58,223 nt of DNA, taken from contig DAHUZH010000007.1 of assembly GCA_027306695.1 (NCBI GenBank), positions 1 to 58,223 of the forward strand. Direction: 5' to 3'. The stretch is from Acidobacteriaceae bacterium (GTDB lineage Bacteria; Acidobacteriota; Terriglobia; Terriglobales; Acidobacteriaceae). A program made the translations under genes and the position numbers. The notes below the pieces were generated by a model that did not search any database, was not told where the DNA came from, and saw nothing but the letters and a program-made list of their open reading frames with translations. Position 1 is the first letter of the stretch. Each line of letters starts with the position of its first letter. Below are positions 36,396 through 43,706 of the stretch, one piece after another.

Positions 36396-37280
36396 ACCGG
36401 AGGACGGACGCGAGCTGGCTGCGCGAGCAGTACCAGGCCAGCGAGCGCCGGGTGTGCGGGTTGCTGTCGATGGCGGTCAACAGTTTTCGTTACCGGTCGA
36501 AACGATCGGATGAGTGGCTGCGGGAGAGGCTGGCGTGTTTGGCGCGAGAGAAGCCGCGCTACGGCTACCGCCGATTGCAAGCGCTGTGTGCCGCGAGGGA
36601 AAGCGAGTGAACCACAAGCGGCTATATCGGGTGTACCTGCGGAGGGTCTGTGCCTGAAGCGGAAGAAGCGCGAACACTGCGTGCGCAGCGGCTCGCCGAT
36701 CCGCCCGGCGACAGCAGCCAACCAGGAATGGGCGATCGATTTCGCCCATGATGTGATCGCCGCTGGCCGCGCGGTCCGGGTGCTGAGCGTGGTCGATGTT
36801 TACACCCGCGAGTGCCTTGCGCTGGAAGTCGATACAGGTTTTGCCAGCCGCCGAGTGACGCGCGTGCTCGATGAGGCGATCGCGAGGCGCGAGAGGCCCA
36901 TGGCGATACGCTGTGACAACGGGCCGGAGTTCACCAGCCGGCACTTCCTGGCCTGGAGCAATGAGGAGCGGATCGAGTTGCGACACATTCAGCCGGGCAA
37001 GCCCACGCAGAATGCGCATGTCGAAAGCTTCCATGGACGGCTGCGCGAAGAGTGCTTGCCGATGAACTGGTTCACCAATCTCTTCGACGCACGACGCAAG
37101 ATCGCGGCTTGGAAGGACGAATATAACCAGGAGCGCCCACACAGCAGTCTGGGGTACCGAACGCCCAACGAGTTCGCAGAGGTCTACCGGAGCAAGAGCT
37201 ATGGAAAAGACGTGGACTTCGTCCACCTGGAAAACGCCGTCGGCGTTTCCCACTTTGCCACAGCTTCGGCGACGGGCTAA
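36380..37280 (+). pseudogene. IS3-family transposase OrfB, broken by two frameshifts
   Basis: The rve-type DDE residues are all present (WAIDFAHD, IRCDNGPEFT, HVESFHGRLREECL), but the reading frame changes twice. The first part (to about 36585) ends in EKPRYGYRRLQAL. An extra TG at about 36586 shifts it, and VNHKRLYRVY is read in another frame. A 1-base loss near 36640 moves the rest (GLCLKRKKR onward) to a third frame, which runs to the stop at 37280. Sequencing error at both sites is possible but less likely than decay. Confidence 0.82.
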
Positions 37281-37373
37281 ATTCGTAAGATCAACCGTGC
37301 GGAATTTGGGGGCAGGTCACGGGCAGGCAGCGTAGTGTGAACAGGCCCTGAATCGGGGAGCTAAAATCGTCTG

Positions 37374-38444
37374 CTACCCCTTTGAATCTCTCACCTTTTG
37401 TTTTGGAATGCTTTTTATGGTTGGCTGAAACATGTGCTGGCGCAGGTCGTTGTCTCCCATTCCGATATTGATCATCCATGTTTGAGGGTTTCCTAAATTC
37501 AGTGAACCTCGGAGAGATCCTGTGGCGAAAGAATAGTCCTTCTCAGCCAAATGAAAACCTGATTCGGTAAAGATTGTCTGCATTTCCGGATGCGAGGAGG
37601 CAAGTACAGCCTTCTTGTGCTTATCGCACTCTTCTCCGACGAGGAAGATTGCTTTCAGAATGCCAGCGGCAAGCGATTCTGGATCATTTCCATCGGCATA
37701 TACGACCATCAATTCGTTTGGCCCATCATTCAGTACGCAGTAGCCACAACATTGTCCTAAACGGAAAAACTGAAATATACGGTAACGGACATAAGAAAGC
37801 CGAGGGCTGTAACGCCACTGCAGATACTCTAGCGAAGGGCGAAAACACAGCGTAAATGGGCTCGTTTGAACCAACATCCCCGCTGAAAAATTGTCGTGTT
37901 CAACAATTTTAATGTCTGCAAATCTCCGAAGAAAATTTGCACTGGCATACTCCGATAATTTTTTACGTACCCAAGGACGCAATCCAGCCTTTACAATTCC
38001 TTTGATGGCTGAGTCTTCTTTGTAACTTTCAAACAGCGCGTTCATCCGGTAGAGATTTATTCCGGAATAATAGTCGAATTTGCGCGCCCGGACGATGCGG
38101 TGCGTATCTTCACTTCCGCCAAAAACCAGCCCGATATCTCCAAGCTTCAGCCATTTGAGCCACAGCATTCCACCTATGCCGGATTGCAATGAATGAAAGT
38201 TCGTTGCGAAAGCGGCTTTGATGGACGACGCCTGCGTGGTGAAGTGCAACATATCGACACCGATAATGCCAAGACATTTAGGGCCATCCAGGGCAAGAAA
38301 CAGTCTGCTCCACTCCTGTCCCAGGTAATAATGGTCAAGGAATTGACGATTCAACATGATGGGAAGGTGGACAGAGTTTGCAAACTCTATCAACGAGGGA
38401 TGGAGATCAAGGCTAAATTGCTGAATTTGCAAACCACCGCTCAT
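37374..38444 (-). CDS. GNAT/FemAB-like acyltransferase
   Basis: This 356-residue protein looks like two GNAT-fold halves, as in FemAB-type transferases. The first half has an FLALDGPKCLGIIGVDML strand region, and the second has GYCVLNDGPNELMVVYADGN and ending strands. No signal peptide is visible. Family assignment rests on overall pattern, not on a decisive motif. Its ATG lies inside the end of the VOC gene (32-base overlap), so it is co-translated with the ACP/FkbH genes. A likely role is moving an ACP-bound acyl group to an amino sugar or lipid-linked sugar. Confidence 0.6.
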   Translation of the reverse strand: MSGGLQIQQFSLDLHPSLIEFANSVHLPIMLNRQFLDHYYLGQEWSRLFLALDGPKCLGIIGVDMLHFTTQASSIKAAFATNFHSLQSGIGGMLWLKWLKLGDIGLVFGGSEDTHRIVRARKFDYYSGINLYRMNALFESYKEDSAIKGIVKAGLRPWVRKKLSEYASANFLRRFADIKIVEHDNFSAGMLVQTSPFTLCFRPSLEYLQWRYSPRLSYVRYRIFQFFRLGQCCGYCVLNDGPNELMVVYADGNDPESLAAGILKAIFLVGEECDKHKKAVLASSHPEMQTIFTESGFHLAEKDYSFATGSLRGSLNLGNPQTWMINIGMGDNDLRQHMFQPTIKSIPKQKVRDSKG

Positions 38445-38892
38445 CCGACCACTCCCCTATAAAGCGCTGCTCGACTAATTCTGTCAGCAGCCTGTCCGAA
38501 CCCATAAGCCATGCGATGGGAGCACCGTTAAACACTACCGATGGCGTGGGACGGGCTGTTGCCATCATTCCGTTTGAACGCAGATGACGAAACGATTTCT
38601 CTATATTTGAAACTGCCATACATACGTGATTGAGCGGCACGCCGCTAGCGAGCGCATGGCTGAGTTTACTGTTGGCTCGATCCGGACTGACCAGTTCTAG
38701 ATAAGCCTGATCTCCAGGAAGCCGCAGAAATTGAACGAATGCCGTTTGTGCAGGCTCATGAATCTTAGGGGTGACTGCAACGTAACCGAAACGACTGGTA
38801 TACTGTTGCGCGGTATTCTCAATATCGGCCACGACTACGCCAACATGGTGCATCCGCATCGACCACCTTGTTATATCGAGATCAATTTCCAT
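38413..38892 (-). CDS. VOC-superfamily protein, methylmalonyl-CoA-epimerase-like
   Basis: This protein of about 159 residues has two beta-alpha-beta-beta-beta repeats. The four expected metal-ligand positions are visible as HHVGVVV, YLELVSP, NHVCMAV and LTELVEQ. That matches methylmalonyl-CoA epimerase/glyoxalase architecture and suggests epimerisation of an acyl thioester. The ATG at 38892 lies within the last codons of the ACP gene; the longer frame to 39063 would run across the ACP gene and is rejected. Confidence 0.75.
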   Translation of the reverse strand: MEIDLDITRWSMRMHHVGVVVADIENTAQQYTSRFGYVAVTPKIHEPAQTAFVQFLRLPGDQAYLELVSPDRANSKLSHALASGVPLNHVCMAVSNIEKSFRHLRSNGMMATARPTPSVVFNGAPIAWLMGSDRLLTELVEQRFIGEWSDERWFANSAI

Positions 38893-39139
38893 TCGCTTCT
38901 TTCTTTTCTTCCCGTTCTTGTAAGAAGGAAGCGATGCTTTTGACGGATGTGAGCTTTGCCAGGTCTTCCGGCTCGATCTCAATTTCAAAATTCTCTTCAA
39001 TAAGCGCCGCGATAGTAACGGTGGAAAGAGAGTCCCATTGCGCCAGGTTTTCCATGCTGGCATCAGGCAGTTGCCCCTCAGAAACTGTGGGGAACACGGT
39101 CTTCATACAATCCATAAGTTTACTTTCAGTCGGAGTCAT
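38882..39139 (-). CDS. Acyl carrier protein
   Basis: This 85-residue acidic protein has the phosphopantetheine serine in WDSLSTVTIAALIEENFEIEI, followed by the usual third and fourth helices (PEDLAKLTSVKSIASFL). It overlaps the FkbH-like gene by ATGA and the VOC gene at its other end. A free-standing ACP here points to a thioester-bound intermediate in a dedicated side pathway rather than in general fatty acid synthesis. Confidence 0.9.
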   Translation of the reverse strand: MTPTESKLMDCMKTVFPTVSEGQLPDASMENLAQWDSLSTVTIAALIEENFEIEIEPEDLAKLTSVKSIASFLQEREEKKEANGN

Positions 39140-40872
39140 GCGTGTATCTCTAATCCTTTCGCGGCGTGGAATGTAATTTTATGTGGGAGATTCGGGCATT
39201 CTTGGATGAATGTCTCTCTGTCTAATACCAAAATTCCATCTGTGGTTTTGCCTGGTAGCAGCGGCAAGAATTCCAGTAAGTGGTTGTTCCGGCCTGTGCT
39301 TTTCCATCGGAGATGTAGATATTTTTCATCGAAAAATTCAAATAATCCCCGAAGACATGCGAATTCAATGCGATGTGAGAAGGCCCGACAACTTAAGACC
39401 CAAAATTCCACCAAGATTTCATCGCCAGTTATACGTCCAAGCAGCGAGGATATCTTACCTAAAGCGCCAAATTTATCCGAATAACTTGCAGTCAGCAAAA
39501 AACTTTGTTCCTGCGCCAGATAGGCGCGAAATTCGGCATCTGTGAGCCGGACACCGTTCAGATTGAACTGATTAGTTTTGTTGATTAATTCAAAGGCCCG
39601 TCCATCATCTGAATTGCGCGATAATTCAAACTTCAATTCTGCATCAAGGTGGGCCAGAAAATCCTCGATGTCGGTATTGCTGTCCGGGGATAATTCTTTC
39701 TCTGTCATCGCGCGAATTGAAGTACTGCGGATGCGGTCTTCCTCACTGACCGTACGACGTGCAAATTTTGTTCTTAACTCGCGCCAAAGACCCATTGCGA
39801 ATCGCGGTGAGGGATCGAATTGAATGCACTCCATCTGCGGATACTTCCGGCCTACTTCCTCCAATTCAAATGGGTTGTCGTCAATAAAGATGACCGATTC
39901 CGGTCCAATATTCCACGTTTTGAGAATTTTTTCGACCATCTCGGATTTTGGCTGCCAGCTTGCCGTCATCGGAAAAATGTCGTTTTCTTTTAGGATCAAA
40001 TCCTGGCGCTGCATAAATATCTGCTGCACTATCTCATGAGAATTCTTGCTTGCTACCGCGACCAGAACTCCTTCCTTCGCCAATGCATGCAGTAGTTGCT
40101 GATAGAGGCCATAAGGCTGTGCATGGTGCTCCAAGTCCCAATGAACGCCATCTACCCCATCATCTCCCAAAATGCCGTTCCAAGCGGTCAGATCAAGGTC
40201 GGTAATGATCCCCTTCCGGTTTGGGGGCATGCTCAATACTTGAGCAATATCTTCCCCTAGATCGGAAGCATGTGAAAGCGAATATGGAAATCCAAACAAA
40301 ATTTCATTCGCAGGATCGAATACTTGCGTGGAACGAATTTCGTGCTTGAGTACGTAGATCGATTGGCATTTGAGAAGTCGACTCTTCATCTCGGCCAATG
40401 CAAGTTCCAAATCTGCCTGAAGGGGTGACACAGTTGCGGGGTGCTGAGAAGAGAGGAGCGGAAATGGAAGAGTCGGGAAACACACAATTATCCGGACACG
40501 TTCAGCGGCCCCCATCAATAGACGTTCAAGGCGAATTAACATGCGGCGAACGTCTGCCGCTATTTCCGGTAAGTCCTGCCAGTCCCAGCCAGCAACGCGG
40601 CGGATTCCCAATCGAGGGTCTAAATCCTGCCATTCCAGAACTACCACTCCCGCCGATGGGATTGCATCTGCCATCCGGCCAATATTCCCAGCTAAGTCGT
40701 CATACACACCAATGGACATCTCAATATGCTTGCCTGTAAACCGTTCTTGCACAGCGGCGGTAAGAAAAGTCTGTAGATGTAGAGGAGTGAATCCACACGC
40801 GAGAAATATTCTAAAAGGTGGAAGTGTTGCGTCCGCTTTTTGAAGTATTTTTAGAGCATCCAACAACCGCAT
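39136..40872 (-). CDS. FkbH-like HAD-IIIC protein
   Basis: This 578-residue protein has an N-terminal SGNH-like region (about 1-210). A HAD domain follows whose DxDxT motif is DLDLT (D225, D227, T229) in TDLDLTAWNGILGDDG, then VASKNSHE and FIDDNPFELEEV. The C-terminus is a GNAT-like domain (ELINKTNQFNLNG). FkbH-type enzymes load a glyceryl group from 1,3-bisphosphoglycerate onto an ACP with loss of phosphate; the adjacent ACP fits that. The usual N and LWGG of the family (DLDNTLWGG) are replaced here by L and AWNG, so activity is not certain. GGGAG precedes the ATG. It follows the deacetylase gene by 20 bases. Confidence 0.87.
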   Translation of the reverse strand: MRLLDALKILQKADATLPPFRIFLACGFTPLHLQTFLTAAVQERFTGKHIEMSIGVYDDLAGNIGRMADAIPSAGVVVLEWQDLDPRLGIRRVAGWDWQDLPEIAADVRRMLIRLERLLMGAAERVRIIVCFPTLPFPLLSSQHPATVSPLQADLELALAEMKSRLLKCQSIYVLKHEIRSTQVFDPANEILFGFPYSLSHASDLGEDIAQVLSMPPNRKGIITDLDLTAWNGILGDDGVDGVHWDLEHHAQPYGLYQQLLHALAKEGVLVAVASKNSHEIVQQIFMQRQDLILKENDIFPMTASWQPKSEMVEKILKTWNIGPESVIFIDDNPFELEEVGRKYPQMECIQFDPSPRFAMGLWRELRTKFARRTVSEEDRIRSTSIRAMTEKELSPDSNTDIEDFLAHLDAELKFELSRNSDDGRAFELINKTNQFNLNGVRLTDAEFRAYLAQEQSFLLTASYSDKFGALGKISSLLGRITGDEILVEFWVLSCRAFSHRIEFACLRGLFEFFDEKYLHLRWKSTGRNNHLLEFLPLLPGKTTDGILVLDRETFIQECPNLPHKITFHAAKGLEIHA

Positions 40873-40892
40873 TTGTAAACGTCTCCCTCAAG

Positions 40893-41891
40893 CTAGACTT
40901 TGCGCCCGGCAAACATATTCTCCAATGCCCATGTGAAGTCGTCCAATGTATCAGGGACAAAAATCCTTTTTAAGGACAAGGGCCTGTCCGCACTATGGAC
41001 CGCTCCGCCGGTGCATGTCACTGCCGTTTCATAACCCGCAGTCGTGCAAACCTCCACTGTGGATTCGTTCCAGTGTGGCTCCATGATAGGGGATGGGTAC
41101 GAAAAATGACGAATCTTATTGCCGACCTGCTCCTCCAAAATACCTCGGGACGTGCTCATCTGAACTTGTAACTCTTCTGGCGATATATACGCCATATTTG
41201 GATGAGACAGGCTGTGGGAGCCGATCATATGCCCATGCTGGATTATTTTACGAATTCCATCCCAACTCAGCATAATTGGTTGATCCGGTTTGTACTCTAC
41301 ATCCAGTTTTTTCTCCAGCATTGCGATGACTTCATCGATTTCAGAGTGAGGCCTGCTGGCGCAGACCCGTGAACATGCTAAAAAAGACTCGTAGCGTATC
41401 TTCGGAGTGCTAAGGTCTTTCATGGTTCCACTGAATGGGTCCACAAACGATTGGCGTTGAGTTCTCGCAAATATATACCGCAAGCTACAATACCATGGAA
41501 TTGATTCTACATAGCCAGCTATAACGTAGATCGTAGCAGGCACACCACATCGATTCAGTATCGGGACGGCAACGCTTAAATTATCTTCAAAACCATCATC
41601 GAAGGTAACTGCGACCGATCGCGGCGGAACATTTTTTGTGCCCTGAGAAAATTCAAATACTTCATCCATGGTGACCGGATGACAGGTGCGGGACACATAT
41701 TCCATTTGCTGCCCAAATACCGCGCTCGGATGAATAATTCCCGAACCTATGGAATCCGCATGCTCTGCAGGGTTGTGCAATATTGAATGATAGCGCAGGA
41801 TGACAATCTGTGGGCCATGCAGCCTGGAAATCGCCGAAAATATTCCCGTCTGCAATGCTAAGCGCTTAATAGATGCTTTTGCTTTATCCAT
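40893..41891 (-). CDS. Polysaccharide deacetylase (CE4/NodB fold)
   Basis: This 332-residue protein shows the metal-binding TFDDGFEDNLSVAVPIL, GSHSLSHPNMAYIS, and a FSYPSPIMEPHWN segment in the position of the later catalytic motif. No signal peptide is visible. It is the third deacetylase of the locus and the first gene of the minus-strand FkbH/ACP operon, so the polymer modified here probably contains an N-acetyl sugar that is freed and then acylated. That order is inference. Confidence 0.87.
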   Translation of the reverse strand: MDKAKASIKRLALQTGIFSAISRLHGPQIVILRYHSILHNPAEHADSIGSGIIHPSAVFGQQMEYVSRTCHPVTMDEVFEFSQGTKNVPPRSVAVTFDDGFEDNLSVAVPILNRCGVPATIYVIAGYVESIPWYCSLRYIFARTQRQSFVDPFSGTMKDLSTPKIRYESFLACSRVCASRPHSEIDEVIAMLEKKLDVEYKPDQPIMLSWDGIRKIIQHGHMIGSHSLSHPNMAYISPEELQVQMSTSRGILEEQVGNKIRHFSYPSPIMEPHWNESTVEVCTTAGYETAVTCTGGAVHSADRPLSLKRIFVPDTLDDFTWALENMFAGRKV

Positions 41892-41961
41892 CGGGCCTTT
41901 ACCCTTTCACAGCTTATTCTTATCGATTGCAGATCCTAAGCAGAGATACACTTACCGATAA

Positions 41962-41991
41962 GTTATAGACAAACAGACAGAGTACAAACAA
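41962..41991 (-). promoter_or_regulatory. Possible sigma-70 promoter of the deacetylase/FkbH operon
   Basis: On the minus strand TTGTTT (41991-41986), 18 bases, then TATAAC (41967-41962). The start site would be near 41955, 64 bases before the ATG at 41891. The -35 match is moderate. No sigma-54 element was found in this gap, so this operon may be controlled differently. Confidence 0.35.
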
Positions 41992-42063
41992 AAATGTAGG
42001 TGGGTCTCTCCTTACAATGGCAATAATAAAACAAAGAAAGAAATACAGCCGTTTTAGTCTGCG

Positions 42064-42987
42064 TTATAGAGAAGGCTCCGCAAATATTTTCCTGCGAAAT
42101 CTTTTTTCAATGAAAGTACGGAACAACTGGCACGCTGGCACAATTGGGACTGCCTGCAACTTACAAGCTCTTTTGAGCTTTGCAATAGCATAATCGTATT
42201 CGCCAGAAGATCTATTGTTCCAGGCTCGCTCCAGACAAATCCTATACTCTGCCTTTTGAAGTAGCGACGGTTTCTTTTGGAACTGCGGCAAAACCGATAA
42301 TTTTTGGATACACCGCATCAGCGACTGGAATTGCTCCTCCGGACGATTATCGGTCAGCCCACCTGGCTGTAGGCGGTAAGTCCCCAAAACTTCAGGAAGA
42401 AAATAGATGGGGAATTTCGATGCAACTCGCATCCACAATAACCAATCTTCTCCGTATTTTCCAATGTCCTCGTCGAATCCTCCCACCTCCTCCAGACATT
42501 TGCGACGTACCATGACCGTTGAAGTTAGGATCCAATTCCCAAAAAGCAAATGTTCGACAACCAAACCATTGTGTATTTCATGGACTTCAGACTTATTTTT
42601 CTCCGCAGGTTTCATATTTGCCTCGAAACCGGACCCATCCGCTGAAATCAATCCATACTCTGGATGCGCATCGGCAAAACTGATTTGTTTGGCCAATTTT
42701 GTCGGCAGCCACAGATCGTCCGAATCTAGAAAACATATAAATTCACCTTGTGAGAGCCGGATACCTGTATTTCTCGCGGCGGCAACGCCTTGATTTTTTT
42801 GTGCGTAGTATATTACGCGATCTAAATATGGCCGTAGCCTGATGGATGTCTCATCCTTGGATCCATCATCAATAACAATAATCTCGAAATCTTTGAACGT
42901 CTGCCCCAGAACACTTTCAATTGCTTCCAGCACTAAAGTTTGACGGTTATAGGTTGGTATTACAACAGAGACACGTGGAGTTGGCAC
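42064..42987 (-). CDS. Family 2 glycosyltransferase
   Basis: This 307-residue GT-A protein begins with GTG and PTPRVSVVIPTYNRQTLV. It shows IVIDDGSKDET, GVAAARNTGIRLS, the DxD-like FLDSDDLW, and a VGGFDEDIGKYGEDWLLWMR acceptor-side motif. No membrane segment is seen. It is in an AT-richer stretch than the main EPS genes. The AGGGG just upstream of the GTG supports the start. Confidence 0.88.
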   Translation of the reverse strand: MPTPRVSVVIPTYNRQTLVLEAIESVLGQTFKDFEIIVIDDGSKDETSIRLRPYLDRVIYYAQKNQGVAAARNTGIRLSQGEFICFLDSDDLWLPTKLAKQISFADAHPEYGLISADGSGFEANMKPAEKNKSEVHEIHNGLVVEHLLFGNWILTSTVMVRRKCLEEVGGFDEDIGKYGEDWLLWMRVASKFPIYFLPEVLGTYRLQPGGLTDNRPEEQFQSLMRCIQKLSVLPQFQKKPSLLQKAEYRICLERAWNNRSSGEYDYAIAKLKRACKLQAVPIVPACQLFRTFIEKRFRRKIFAEPSL

Positions 42988-43092
42988 TCTGTCACCCCTT
43001 GATATTCAATGTGTTGCGCGTGCAGCATGAGCGATCTGGAACAGGAAATGGCAATGAGCAACTATATGTTTGCTGAAAGAGACTGAGGCTTC

Positions 43093-43128
43093 CATACATT
43101 TGTATGCGCGACTATCGAAAATCGATAG
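43093..43128. promoter_or_regulatory. Two adjacent palindromes upstream of a glycosyltransferase gene
   Basis: CATACATTTGTATG (43093-43106) and CTATCGAAAATCGATAG (43112-43128) are both perfect inverted repeats, with 6- and 7-bp arms. They lie about 105-140 bases before the GTG at 42987. The first shares CATACA/TGTATG half-sites with the repeat at 26959-26987. They may be operators. Confidence 0.35.
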
Positions 43129-43706
43129 ATTTCACAGTGCTGCCTGCTTTTACAGATAACCGAGCCAAACATTAGGATGACCATGCCTTTGGAATGCCTT
43201 GAATGAAAGGCGGGAATGCCTTCACTCCGCGATAGCATTGAATTTTTTGCTTCGTGATCGAATGCAATTCCTCTGCAAACTCAACTCCTTGTATACGCTG
43301 GAAAGGGTATTCGGCAGCTCAAAGGAACGCGGCCTTTGATAGACCCTCTATCGGTAAATGTTGCATTATGTATCCATGGTTGTACCTCATGAAAAATAGC
43401 GGGAGTTGGCTGATAAAACCGGCCAAACTTCTTGTGAGGACCGGCTATGCTGAGGGAAGCAAATTTCACCTCGTCGCTGGTATATACATTGTGCTGCCTG
43501 TCATATACGCGACATCGCAGATTATCCAAACGGTTCACATGATTGCGAATGCGCGAATCCGCGATGAAACGATTCTTTACCGCAGCAAGCATCGTATCCG
43601 AATTTTATATCTCTTGAAGTATTTCTGCTATCAGTTTTAGATGACATGTGTTCCTGTACTTCAACTGTGCATGGGCCACTACCGTATCGGGCGTATCTTC
43701 GCGTCC
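43129..43706. other. Intergenic region without a supported gene
   Basis: Frames exist on both strands (43254-43640 plus, 43281-43592 minus) but neither has a Shine-Dalgarno or a recognisable product. The 10-mer GGAATGCCTT occurs twice (near 43191 and 43213). On the minus strand AAGGCATTCCAAAGGCAT (43201-43184) has sigma-54-like GG-N10-GC spacing but poor flanking bases. Confidence 0.4.

Larger units (their letters stand above)
36056..37319 (+). mobile_element. IS3-family insertion sequence (IS407-like), 1,264 bp
   Basis: The ends TGACCTGCTCCCC (36056) and GGGGGCAGGTCA (to 37319) form imperfect inverted repeats and are flanked by a 4-bp duplication CGGG (36052-36055 and 37320-37323). The 4-bp duplication and the orfA/orfB layout fit the IS407 subgroup. 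orfB has two frameshifts, so this copy is probably not autonomous. Confidence 0.9.
36033..37349. repeat. 16-bp inverted repeat flanking an IS element (split palindrome)
   Basis: AGGGCCTGTTCACACT (36033-36048) and its perfect complement AGTGTGAACAGGCCCT (37334-37349) lie outside the IS ends. Removing the IS and one copy of its target duplication leaves a 16-bp stem with a 17-base loop. The original element was therefore a REP-like palindrome or a terminator between the GNAT and MaoC-SDR genes. Confidence 0.75.

Noticed and set aside
38413..39063. Longer form of the VOC protein starting at 39063
   Set aside because: Its first 57 residues are read across the ACP gene and are basic and low in complexity; the ATG at 38892 fits the operon overlap and the domain start.
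43254..43640. 128-codon plus-strand frame with a hydrophobic centre
   Set aside because: No Shine-Dalgarno, cysteine- and tyrosine-rich ends, an overlapping antisense frame of similar quality and no family match.
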